Of a stretch of 64,000 bases of DNA, positions 1-12,058 are shown one piece after another (the stretch's first letter is position 1; every line of letters begins with the position of its first letter). This DNA comes from Spirodela intermedia (Eukaryota; Streptophyta; Magnoliopsida; Alismatales; Araceae), in assembly GCA_902729315.2 (NCBI GenBank), contig LR746270.1, forward strand, positions 3,434,501 through 3,498,500, read 5' to 3'. A model generated the notes under the pieces. It searched no databases. It was given only the letters and a program-made list of their open reading frames with translations, and had not been told where the DNA came from. Position numbers and translations under genes: made by a program.

Positions 1-3000
1 ATGAATTTAAGATTTGTTAGGTTCAATGTGGTTAAGTAAAACACTAAGAAGATAGGGGGGAGGTTAATTATTTTTTTACGTTTTTAATTATATTTTATTA
101 TCATGTTTGCATGTGTATGTCAACACATGTTATTACATAGTGTCTCAAGTATATGTACAAGTTCATTTAAGTATTATGTCTACATAGGGTCACTCTGGTC
201 TCTTTCTCTCATTCATAATTATGATGGACATTAGTTTTTATACTAGTTCACTATTCCTAAACTACAGTAAATCTTAGAAGATCATTCATATAGGATTTTA
301 TTATTTTCTTTCAAAAAAAAAATAATAATTTCATTAGATTAATAGCTCAAACACTTATGTATGAATTATGCAGAGATTACACCTCTCATAAGATTTGACT
401 CTCAACACTATATACCTAGGTCAATACATTAGTCTCTTCATATATCGCATCTTTCATAAGTAATTTTTTACTCTCAACACTATGTGCCTTAGCCTAAGCC
501 TCTTTTCATCACCACTTATGTTACTTTAGAACCTAATAGAGATAGTCAACCTTCATTTCAATATATTAACTTAAATCACCACAATTGTGTCAGCAAAAGA
601 TGAAGCTCTTATATCTTCATTTGAAGTACATGGTAGTTTCTTTTTTACATATGGAGTTTGACCTTCACTTGAACTTTAGTAGATAAGATGGAAATATATC
701 ATCATTCTAAATTAGTTATGATTCTTCATAAGCTTGTTTCATTTATCATCCAACATCTCTTTGTCTTTTCAACACTTGAGAATGATTAAACAAATTTAAA
801 GTTCTTCAAGTTACTTTGGTGGCGTATAAGTGACCTTCAGTTACTCTTCGACTTGAAGTTTTTCATTATCATATAAGTTGTTTTTAATATTTTGTCTAAA
901 TATATGTAATAGATAAATAGATATTTTCTCTTTTGAGAGTTTGGCTCAAATGTAGTCGTTAAGCTTACCATTTTGTTCAAGTATTATGATGATATATTAT
1001 TGTTTATAATTTGTGTTGTTGACTTTTGGTCATTCTTTAGTTTAAAAGTTTATACTCTAATGTAAGTCATCATTAGTAATGTGTATAGAGATATGTAGCA
1101 AATCAATTGATGTATTTACTTCAATGATTGAGCTCAAATATAGTCATTAGTCTTGTCATATTGTTCTTATACTCTACTAATGTGTTACTGTCTAGGGTAT
1201 ATATACCTTTGGTTGTTCTTTGCTTCGAGACTTGTAATTCTCTTACATTTCATTCTCGAAGTTTTAATTTAAAAATTCGTGATAATTCAATAGATATTTT
1301 CATTTCTGAGGTTGAGTCAAAGTAGATCATTTTGTTCTATCATTTTCTCCACGCATGGAGCTGATGTGTCACCATCTAAAATATGTGGTGAATATTTTTC
1401 TATTTTTGTGAGAACTTTATGCAAACACTCCAACTCAACTATTGTGTATGATTGGATTTTGATTCTTACTTTAGTCATTGATCATTTAATATTACTCTAT
1501 AATTTTCTGATCAATTTTTTAATGTGTAAATTTGAGGTCTCAATTTTAAATTTTACAATTATCTTGTTCTTCATAATATTAAAATATTTATGTTATGATT
1601 TTTTTTAATTTTCATAACTTATGTCTTGAGTTCGAATCTCACACCAGACATTGTGCATTTTGATTTTTCATTTATTTTTCTATTGTTAGCTCACATCTCT
1701 CATGTATGTATTCTAGTATCACAAGTAACTTTGTATTTTTTTGATTGTACATAAGATTTCGTCGCACATATTGACACATATCTCTCTTTAATTATGTTAT
1801 AATAATATAATGCTAAATTATTTCAACATGAAGAATATCTCAAATGTGTAACTCATATGATTCATTTGTTAACTATAGAATTATACTGAACATCATTAAT
1901 CTATCATGATATTGAAGCGTGTAAAATAAATTATCATGATGTGTTTAATAAATCAATCGTAATTAAAAAATTCATTTAAATTATTGAAACCAAGGGTATC
2001 AACAAGATTTATATGAAAAATCAAATTGATATGACATATTTAAGATTCTTTTATTATTATTTTAGTTTTATATTATTATATTCATTTTTAAAAGAAAAGT
2101 ATATAATATATATTATTTAAACTATTTTTATATTTTAATAAATATTAATGACCAATTATGTATTAAGGATATAACTATAATAATATACAAATATTTTATA
2201 GAAGTTTACTTGGTGGTCTGATGTATTTGACTCAAAGAAAAACTTACAATATATTTTGTGTTATCATAATTTTAAGATTGATAGATTGTCTTTCTTTTCA
2301 TCATCTTGACCAATTTTTTTATTTAAGTTATTTATAGTGATTAAGCACACTATAAATAATAAGAAAAATATTAGTGGGTTCATTTTATACTTTGGATTTT
2401 GTGTTATGTTATGGATTTTAAAGATGTAAGAGACAATGATATTAACATTATCCAAAGCTTAGTGCATTACAGTTCCATTAGCTTCCTAATAAATTATACT
2501 AATTAAAAAGATGTTGACATACATGAATATACCCAAAAAAATATGATAAAAAATAGTTGTGAAAACTATATTTATGATAAATAACACATTATATGAAATA
2601 ATGAAATATATACAGATTCTTTGCCATTTTATTAATGATATAGTTTCTAAATTTTTTATTGAGATAAAATTTCCCTAATCAATTTATTAAATTTCAAAAG
2701 ACTTTATGACATCATTTAGTTATCTTAAATTTATCAAGTTTTGCATCAAAGGAAAATGTTAATAAATGAAGACAAATTATGATCCACCATATTTGCCGTT
2801 TTCTCTACTTGCTCGCTCTCTCCTCTATTCCTCTCTAGATCATATATTTTACTTCATATAATATTCCTTCTTTTAGGCTTTTATTAAAATTAATCTGATA
2901 GAAAAAATCAGATGCAACCCACACTAATCTCCACAAGTAGCCAAAAGACGTGATGGTCTCTCGGGCCTCTCAGGCCGGGCCAGATTTTTAACAAAAGAAA

Positions 3001-3050
3001 ACAGGCCCGAGCCCACGGTGCTTTAACGGGCCGGGCCGCCCTGGTCCCAT
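1..3050. other. AT-rich gene-free region
   Basis: No convincing gene is visible on either strand. The open frames are short and low-complexity in composition. Loosely similar blocks recur near 920-1010, 1110-1195 and 1290-1360, each with a 'gag(c/t)tTGgctcaaa'-like core followed by 'tagtc(g/a)tta' and 'tttgttc', which suggests a decayed tandem repeat or old transposon. The final 120 bases turn GC-rich with several GGGCCGGGCC-type motifs and lead into the ALG1 promoter. Confidence 0.6.
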
Positions 3051-3106
3051 CAAGGTGACATTAGGCCGGGGTTACTTCAAGCCTCGGACCATCAGGTTTA
3101 TCCGAA

Positions 3107-3128
3107 TGGGCTGGGCCGGGCCTGGGCT
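3107..3128 (+). promoter_or_regulatory. Cluster of site II (TGGGCY) elements upstream of ALG1
   Basis: Three overlapping or adjacent TGGGCC/T hexamers lie at 3107, 3112 and 3123, about 175-195 bases before the ALG1 start codon. In plants TGGGCY (site II) elements are bound by TCP factors and are common in promoters of housekeeping and growth genes. The motif is seen; its use here is inferred. Confidence 0.45.
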
Positions 3129-3301
3129 CTCTGGCTCGAGCCCGACGGTCTTAATTGTTCGAGCCGTCGCAGGTCAAAGTCATCGCCCTCGGCGATGGCG
3201 GTCACGTAGATGTTTACCTTGTTCTTCGAGGGTTTTCTTGCTCTTCGATCTACGCTTTTGTACTGGGATTCTCCTCAAGCTCGGGAGGGGGATCGTTGGG
3301 G

Positions 3302-6300
3302 ATGGATGCGAAGAGAGGCAGGGTGGCGGTGGTCGTCCTCGGGGACATCGGCAGGAGCCCCCGGATGCAGTACCATGCGCTGTCGCTAGCGGAGCAGGTT
3401 AGTTGCCTCACTTATATATGGATTCATCGTTGATTTCACCTGGTAATTTGTCGAAAAGGGGAGCGCTACTTTAGGCCTGAAGAGGGATTCGGGGGAACAG
3501 TTCTGACCAAGAATTTGGATGACCGTAAATTTCGCTTAAACTTGTAACGTATCTGAATTTTTTGAATTTTCTTGGTCGTCCGAGGACGCAGTTGTGCAGT
3601 TTATACGTCTAAAGTTTGAGATATTACGCACGAACAGATGCGTAAATTCCTCCTTCATTTTTGAGTTTTGATCAAGGGTGAGTCTCGAAAAGTAATTGTG
3701 GCGATCGAAATGCTAATATTCATTTCGGTTTAAGATCACGTCTGGAACGATAAAATTTCCACAAGATGTGTCCAGGGGCAAAGTTTGAGAGCTAGGAACC
3801 CTCTGGAAGGAGGCATGATTTTTTTTTAATACGTCTCTTGGATAGTCCCGTACTTGCACATTTCTTCCATATGCATTTCCAATTCATCTGAAATGGGTGG
3901 CTTCTAGCACCGTCTAATTTTCAGAATAGAGCTTCTTCACTCTCTTGCGAGGCGCTTGGCTGTTTGTTGGTACAATCTAGTATGAAAGCCATGCGAGGAG
4001 CTTCTGGTAGTCTGAATCATCGCTGGCTAGAAAATCCGTTGAGTTGATCCTATGATATGTCGTCAGTAGAATAATAGGAATAGAGAACGAGGTAACTACA
4101 GATGGAATTAAGATGTACATTGAGTTTATTTTATTTCATTGTGAGGACGCACGTGAGTTCTTTTTATTGATAGATTTTCTTGTGATGGTGAATGTTTGTT
4201 GGTTTCGAGGGAGGATATCTGTCTGAAATGTATAAGGCACGTGTGTTTTATGGGTTATCAACATGGGCTAAAATTATAGGAGAATTTGGAGACATTCATG
4301 CTACTAAAAACTCTTTATGAAACCGTATTTTCTACCACTTTATGAAATTGATAATAATGATTCTTTATGTTTAGTTAAAGTTTCTTGATGATGCGAAAAG
4401 TGAGCTAATTTTTTTCTCCTAGACAGTTTTTATTTCGACATTTCAGCGTATTTCTGCTTTAAATCCATTTCATTCACAGTCTCTTGAATTAACCAGTGAG
4501 AAAGCGGTGAATGTTTCCTTTGGGCTTTTACTTCTTTTTTTGGAAATACTTTTTTCGCGTGGTATTTAAGCATACTCTTAAACAACACTGATTCTCACAC
4601 GTTACCAGCGGCATGCAAATAGCCCTTGGTTTATGCTTCATAAATAACAATTATTTTGGTGGCATTAATGATGGGAATTCAATTATTTATTCGATGCCAG
4701 TTTAAAAAATGTCGTTTTGTTAAGAATTTTCTAGTTGCTATGCATTTTAACTTTTTTTTCGCTGTTTCAGCATTTCTTTTTTTCTCATTCAAGTGTGTCT
4801 TATCTATCAATCATGCAGGCTCATGTGGAAGTGGATATTGTCGCAAATGGGGGTAATGTTTTCACAATCTTCAACTTCCTGGTTGAAACATTGCCAGTCA
4901 TGAATTCATGTATCATAGGCATTGAAGGCTTGTCTGATTATTCCTTAGATGTGGCATTGATGTTTTGTTCTGTCTTGTTAGTCCTGTGGAAAGTGCAAAA
5001 CACAATCCTGCTTTTGCATATATGCCATTTGAAATTCTTTTTCCTATTTTTTTTGTTTCATGCAATGTTGTGAACAATCGTGGACCAGTTTTTGATAGGA
5101 GGAGCTGGATTTATAGAATTTCACTTGTGTATACATTACATGTGGATGAAAAGCCTAATGTTGAGATATGTTTCATCGATAGGCTGATAACTGCAGGGAT
5201 GTTGGATCATTATGGTGATGATATTTGTGACATTATTTATCTGTAAAACAAAGTCCAAGGAACTACTGATATCATGAGGGTTGGAAAGAGAAAATTGTTG
5301 AACATTTGCGAGACAATTACCCTAATTTGAGAAACTTATAGCCATCCGAGGTGGTGTGAGTGCTTCTTATTCACTTCTCATGATTTTGAAAAAGAAAGAA
5401 GGTATAAATAAATGAACCAGTTTTTTCGAATGATATGTGAGAAATATGAGTAATGTTTGTCGAGTGTGTGGCACACTTCTCACAGGGTTAACAATTGCAA
5501 CTGTCAGTGTAAATATATGCACACGCATCTACAATTTAAAGATATTTTAATTTCTTACATTTCTCACAATTTTTATTCAGCAAATTGGGATATATCCATA
5601 AAAAGTTGTACATCACAGGCGGATCAGTTTGATGACCCTGTCTCCTATGACAAATATCTATGGGGTGCTAATTTCATGGAATAGGTGCCAATTGGCTGTT
5701 GTAGTGCAACAGGATAACTAGCATTAGGGGATGCTCAGGATATCCTGCATAATTATTTACCAAATAGAAGTGAAGACTCATATTAAGATATCGGAGGGTA
5801 TTGCCTGTTGCGGTGCAACAGAAATGCTAACCATCGGGGTGCGTTCAAGATATCCTTACAGAATTATTTGAACATTTCTGGCCCATGGTGGAGAGTTCCA
5901 GGTTGCAGAGTTTAGCCATTCACGGCGTGCCAACATAAGTTGGTTTCTGGAATTAGTTTTTTAGTAAACCAGTGATGTGGAGACATTTATATAAATTATC
6001 ACAGTGGAGAGAGATGAAACTTGCCCATCTCAGCCTCATCACTCTAGAAATGACTGTCTTTACAAAGAAAGACACATGATCTTATTATAAATGGAGAAAA
6101 ATGAAAATTAAGGATTTTCTTTGTCTATACGTTCTGTCATGTTTTCAATTCATGGCTGTTCTTTTTCTTGGAAGTAGTGTTAAGCTCTGCCACAACTAAA
6201 ATTCTCCTGAAACCTTTCTGCTAACTTTTGTAACAGAGGTTTGTCCTTCTCCAGGCCAAAAAGCATTATGTATTTATCCAATTTGTTCCCTTGGTTTTTC

Positions 6301-9300
6301 ATCACGGTCTCATCCATAGATTATCCCTTTGAACTTGTTTTCAGCGTCACCTCCATACTAGAAAATATCAATATCTGCCTTTGGTGGTTTATGAAGCCAC
6401 CATTTATGTATCTTTGTGGACATCAGACTGACAGGGAAGGAATTTTATATGCCTACGTGGAATATTTTGAAATGGCGACATTCTACCGTGCATGCCCTTT
6501 TATTTTCTTCATATCTGCTGTACTTTATTCAAAATTCTTACGGCACTTGAAAATGGTAATCGCTTTTGTTCAAGCATGGCCAAAGCTTTTTGTCAACAAC
6601 AGTACACTTTACATGGTGGAAACTGTTATGCTACATCCATGTGATATCATATTTGAACTTCGCAGTACTGCTATTCAAATACTTATTCTTATCGAAGAGA
6701 AGGAACGATAAAAACCGAAATCTTCCTACTCGAACAAAAAGTCATTTTGTTTACAAGTCTTCTTTATATAGTAATTCGACCTATTGCTCTGTGTGGTATC
6801 ACACCCTTCTCAAAGGAACCGTACGTGACACTCTCGCGTCATACGGCTCCGCCCCGGAATTTGGACCTCCCCTTTTCCTTGACCCTAAAGTCTTGTTATG
6901 CAACGCAAGACGGCTTCACTCAATTCAGTATTTCAATAGAACAAACAAGCCCACTAATATCTTAGATAGTGGCCCTTACACTTTGGTGTAGTTGACCCTA
7001 CCTATTGACTCAAGACGCTTGCGTCTTACTCAAGTTCGGGAACACTGAGTCTTATTATAGTACGTTTATATGATAGCTGGAGTTTTTTGTGCACTGCCAA
7101 AACATTCAGGTAGCAATTCTCATCTACGTTCATTAACCACTGTACTAGCCTTCATTATCTTTATCCTGTGTGGCATTTTCGTAAAAATTGTACATTTCTG
7201 CTGATCACAGAGTTGATATCTTCCTTACAACTGTCCAACTGTTTGAGGCAGTTTAATGTCTGCTGACCACAGACTTAATATGTACTTTACAACTGCCTAA
7301 AATGTTTAAGATAGCTTAATTTTTTTAAAACTCAGTGCAGGAACTGATCCACATATGGCTCTTAGAGACAATAAGTCTATTCATCTACACACGATGGTAC
7401 CGATCGAAATGTTTTTGTCATCTTGTTCGCGCCTCAATTTGTCAAAATGACACATCTTTATTTGGTATTTTATGCAGAAGTCCATACAACTCCGAGGATT
7501 ATCAACGGTGTCAAAGTCAGTGGCTCTGTTGCTGAAGGCAACAATTCAATTTTTCATACTTGTCTGGTATCTCTGTTATAAGATACCTCGTCCAGATGTA
7601 TATATTGTGCAGGTGATGCCTCAGTTTAATAATTTTACCACTTGAATATTAATATTTTATTTGAACAATGGTTGCAGAGACCTGTGAAATCATTGTCAAT
7701 GCATGCAAAATGTTCATTCCGATAAGAATTTCCCCTCTCTTGAATAGAACTGTGTTGATGATCGTGGTCAGAAACTGGTTTAATTGTGTGGTTGATTTCC
7801 GTTAATTGGCACCTAAACATCCATGACTATCATTTTAAATGGCTATTTTTTCTTTGATGGAATTAATATTATTGCAGTAGATGTATAGCCTGAAATACCG
7901 GTAGATGGGACATGATGCACGAAGTCAAGCCTTTTTTAAATAATTTCATTTCTACCAGAATCACGACAACTGGACTAGTTGGTGGGATCGGTCAGTTTAC
8001 TAGGGAACTGGTTGATTTCGAACTTCGATGCTATTCTTGTGAAATTATTTTTAATGTGTCTTTATTTATATGTATGACATTAAAAAAAATAATTCATAGG
8101 CATGCTCTTTATCTAAAATAGTTATGTCATGGATAATTAAAAATTGGATTGTCATTTAATTTTTGCATTCTTCTCTCTTTAAGACCACTTGTGATGGCAG
8201 CGTTCTACTGCTAATTCCTCTGATTGGAACCTCGTTTCTTTTAAGCATGTAAATATTTAAAAACACTGTTTATAAATATTATTGTTTTTCTTTTTGGTCA
8301 AATAGTACCTTTGGTTTTCTGTAATTTTTTGTTTGCTGCTTGTAGAATCCTCCCTCAGTTCCAACATTAGCTGCCGTAAAATTGGCAAGCTGGTCAAGGA
8401 GGTCTAAATTTATTGTCGATTGGCACAATTTTGGCTATAGTTTGCTGGCATTATCTCACGGGAGAAGGCATGTGATAGTGAGGATCTATTTCTGGTATCC
8501 TCTCGTAAACTTTAATTGCTTCGTTGGAGAAACAACGTATTCCTATAATGTTCAAACTATCTCAGCTCTTTGGCGCTCTGACAGGTTCGAGAGGTTCTTT
8601 GGGAAGATGGCCGATGGATGCTTCTGCGTCACAAAAGCCATGCAGCATGAACTGGCACAAAATTGGGGAATCAAGTGAGATCATTGCTCTGAATGAATTC
8701 CTCTTTCCTTCAATCATCTGCCAAACTTTCTGTTTAGTTATGCCATATTTCTTCTCCTCACACGACCAGGGCAACAGTTTTGTACGATCATCCTCCTGAA
8801 TTTTTCCATCCAACATCTCTGGAGGAGAAGCATGAGGTGACCCAGCTGTGTTTCTTCTGTTCAGAGGTTAATTCTTCTCTCTAATTTCTGAAGCATAACC
8901 TTTGGAGCCCTGGTAGTTATTTTGTAGGTTAGAGAATGATCTCAGCCACCCAAATGGCATCCGTGATTGTGTTAGCATTGGTAATCCCGGTAGAGTTCCA
9001 TGGTTCTTTAAGCTTTCATTCCCAATGCATTTTCTGAAAGGGACCCTTTATAACGTTTTAATCGTTTTTACAGGGTCTAAGGGTCCAGCTGACAGCGGTA
9101 GAGCTGTGAGACAAGAACAGACCGTCTTCACTGAGAGAGTTGGCAGTGCCATTTCCTTGAAGCCAAATAGGCCTGCTCTTGTCATCAGCAGTACAAGCTG
9201 GTGAGCTACTTTTTCTTGGGCCTTCTTCATGGATAGTATTGCTGCACCTTGTCAATCTAGGGAATTTTCACCCTCTATATATAGTATCTTTGCATTAAAC

Positions 9301-11237
9301 ATTGAGGAAAACCTGCTCATAGTCCCCTTGGGGTTTCTGAAGTGGTTGTATCTGTTGATACATGTCGGTGCCTGCATCATTTCTACCCACATGGTTGAGT
9401 AAACTCGTTGACCAAAAAAGGATCACTGGCTCTCAGATTGCTACCAAGCTATCAGTCACCTTGGGGACTCCTCTGCAACCATTCGGAGACCACCGCTATG
9501 CTTTTAGCTATGAATATAACTGGAGAAAATTATGCTTGGAAATGGATTTAATTCTTCTCAATCGTTCTTAATTCTCCTTTTGGAAAACTGTTGTTCATTA
9601 TCACTCTGGATTTGAACCGGCAAAGTTTTCACTAGACAGACAGTTCACCCTCACCCAACAATGCTCTCCCCAGATCGAAGAGAGAGATCTTCACGTCCAT
9701 GGGTTCATTGACAAGATTGCCAACTACTATTTCTGACTACAAAACCACAGCTCCATCTGGTTTTGTTAGGAGAAAACTGTTGCTAATCCGTGTTTCATGT
9801 GGTTTCCGGGTTTCCAGGACCCCAGATGAAGACTTCAGCATACTTCTGGAAGCAGCGATCATGTATGATAGGCGTGTTTCCGCAGCTTTAAATGAGTCTG
9901 ACGCAGCTGAAGACAGCCACTTTTGGAATGGTATGCACGATGGGAGCAGATTCTTGTATCCGAGGGTTCTCTTCATCATCACTGGTAAACTCTGGTTCTC
10001 TGCCCTTTTTAGACTCTGCTGACCATGGTTAGGTCATCTAACCCAATCTCTTGCTTGAAGGAAAAGGGCCCGAGAGAGAAAAATATGAGGGACAGATAAG
10101 GAAACTGAGACTGAGGCGCGTTGCATTTCGTACGATGTGGCTGTCAGCTGAGGACTATCCACTATTATTGGGTATTTTTTATTTATTTATTTTCAAAACT
10201 CTCTGTACATGATTTAAAAGAAGTCAACGTTTTTCCTCCAACTTGCTCCTTCCAACGATCTTGATTCTGCAGGATCTGCTGATCTTGGCGTGTCTCTCCA
10301 CACTTCCTCATCTGGTTTAGACCTTCCCATGAAGGTAAACTATTTGACCTGCTCAAATTATCTGAGGCCGAAGTAGCAGGCTTTGACCTGGTCAAACTAT
10401 TTGACCTCAGGTTGTGGACATGTTTGGGTGCGGGCTGCCCGTCTGCGCTGCCGCATTCTCTTGGTAATTTCATATTCTCCCCAATATATTAAATTTCCGG
10501 CGGCTGTTGTTCTTAGTTTCAAATCATTTTTTTTTTTAATATCTGAATCAACATGGAAGCATCGAAGAGCTCGTGAAAGTGGAGGAAAATGGGCTCCTTT
10601 TTTCATCCTCATCCGAACTCGCCGATGAACTCCTGGTAAGCACGCCCGGATTTATACTATCTTTCCTGGTCAACCATTCTAAATCAGGTAAATTCATGAG
10701 GTCTCAGTCGTCCACTGGTTGAAATACTGCCTCAATTTTATTTTATTTTTTTAAAAAAATATTGGGAAGGTAGATATGAGCAACCAATTCCTCTCTACCT
10801 TCCACGATTCTGCAGTCTCGCCTTCTGCCCATTCCCTTACTTGGCATTGTGTTTCCGTATACCATATTTATGGCAGCTTCATCAAAGGTTGGCCTTGCCA
10901 GATTGGTCTGGCGATAGTGAGCATTCATTCTCTCTCTAGGGCTTATGAAGGGTTGACCTGATGATGCAGCTGCTCCTCGAGGGCTTCCCGGACAGATGTG
11001 ACTATCTGAGCTCGCTAAGAGCGGGGGCCATGGCGACCGGGTCCTCCTCACGGTGGTGGTCTTCCTGGGAGAAGCATGCTCTACCGCTTCTAAATAAGGT
11101 AAGTCCTGCCTCCGTTCTCTCTCACACAAACCCTAATAAAAGTCAACGCAAGCATGATTTCCGTTTTTTTTTCCTGACCTAATTGGTCTCTGGATTGGGG
11201 GGGTGATTGATAGGTCGTATGGGGAGTCGGCCGTTGA
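3302..11237 (+). CDS. ALG1: ALG1/TURAN-type chitobiosyldiphosphodolichol beta-mannosyltransferase
   Basis: This GT33-family enzyme adds the first mannose to GlcNAc2-PP-dolichol on the cytosolic face of the ER (N-glycan assembly); the Arabidopsis relative is TURAN. Exons: 3302-3397, 4819-4852, 7341-7396, 7478-7612, 8346-8494, 8585-8674, 8770-8847, 8928-8980, 9074-9200, 9818-9984, 10061-10171, 10273-10334, 10411-10463, 10560-10635, 10970-11098, 11214-11237, giving about 479 residues in one frame. Visible hallmarks are VAVVVLGDIGRSPRMQYHAL at the start, a hydrophobic helix near residues 79-97, NPPSVPTLAAVKLASW, DWHNFGYSLLAL, GKMADG, TPDEDFSILLEA, GVSLHTSSSGLDLPMK and MFGCGLPVCA. The start is chosen because MDAKRGRVAVVV matches the family N-terminus. 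The weakest point is the 3' edge of exon 7: ending it at the clear GAG|GTGA site (8836) would break the frame, so 8847 is used. Exon 16 encodes only VVWGVGR. Confidence 0.9.
5692..5872. repeat. Two diverged repeat units in ALG1 intron 2
   Basis: Two blocks about 117-123 bases apart (near 5692-5760 and 5809-5872) share a CTGTTG(T/C)(A/G)GTGCAACAG core, which is self-complementary, then 'GGGGTGC-T-AGGATATCCT'-like and 'AATTATTT' segments. They look like an old tandem duplication inside the 2.5-kb intron. Confidence 0.45.
6690..7075 (-). mobile_element. Organellar DNA insertion carrying part of a group II intron (NUMT/NUPT)
   Basis: This stretch of ALG1 intron 2 differs in character from its surroundings and contains, on the minus strand, a complete 34-nt group II intron domain V followed by a GTGTG/CACAC hairpin where domain VI should be. 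Plant nuclear genes do not carry group II introns, so the likeliest source is a transferred piece of mitochondrial (less likely plastid) DNA. The edges are approximate and the donor gene was not identified. Confidence 0.65.
6816..6849 (-). ncRNA. Group II intron domain V (relic)
   Basis: Read on the minus strand, this is a 34-nt hairpin that starts GAGCCGTATGA, has a GAGA (GNRA) tetraloop and closes ACGTACGGTTC. It keeps the AGC catalytic triad in the lower stem and the characteristic bulge. Length, loop and stem match the catalytic domain V of organellar group II introns. No intact intron surrounds it, so it is a relic. Confidence 0.8.
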
Positions 11238-12058
11238 CGTCCACAGAAGTCGACGGTGTCGATTCTTCTCCATTTGGACGGCGTTCTCTGTTCTGACCGG
11301 AGTTCCAAGAGTCACGGGTGCTCGGAATTTTCCCACATTTTCTAATTATCTCACTTATTTTCGCCTGCCCGCGGGGGAATCTTTTTTAATGTGACTCAGG
11401 AAGATACCCCTCATTTCATAAATATATGTACAAATAATCGTATCAATTTTCAAATTATTTATATATATAGAGAGAGGATTTTTCATTAGTGTTTATTATT
11501 TTTTGGAGGGTCCGATGATGGAAAATGGGTCAAGAGATAGTGCGAAATTAATATCTTATTGAATAAATAAAGATAAATCTGGATTGAAAATAGATGTGTC
11601 AGTCAACATTACTAAGGTATTTTTGGAAGTCTCCACGTGGACGGCAGCAATTGACCGGTCTAGCTGGCTGCCAACTGCCCCACGGTCAAATCATCTGACA
11701 GACTTTTCTATTGTTTTTCACCGTCCCCCCCCCATCGTGCGCGCCTCCTCACGTTTGCCTTTTGTCTTCTTCTGGGGGTGAGTTTTCCGTAGGTGGGTCC
11801 CACAATGAACGAGGTCAACGGTGCTCTGCCATGACGTTATTAAGAATTGTGCCCCCCCGCCCTCGGGATAACAGTTATTCGCGAGTGAAGTTAACCGCTG
11901 CCTCCGTCAATGCCCTTCCTTTATCTGCGCTGACAGGATCGGATGGGGTTATTGGTTTCAGGTATTTTATAAAAATTTATACCAAATTATGACTTTTAAA
12001 TGTGAGCAAAAAGCATGCCCCAGAGTACATAACGAGAGAGAGTTTTTTTCCCGTCTGG
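11238..12058. other. Intergenic region between ALG1 and CYCD1 (tail to tail)
   Basis: This region must hold the two 3' UTRs. It contains an AT-rich block near 11400-11600 and several TTGAC cores. No further gene is seen. Confidence 0.5.

Noticed and set aside
1626-1645. tRNA T-loop-like GTTCGAATC
   Set aside because: No acceptor, D or anticodon arm can be drawn upstream; chance or an old SINE fragment.
6241-6711. 156-codon open frame in ALG1 intron 2
   Set aside because: No recognisable domain, and it lies in an intron; composition looks non-coding.
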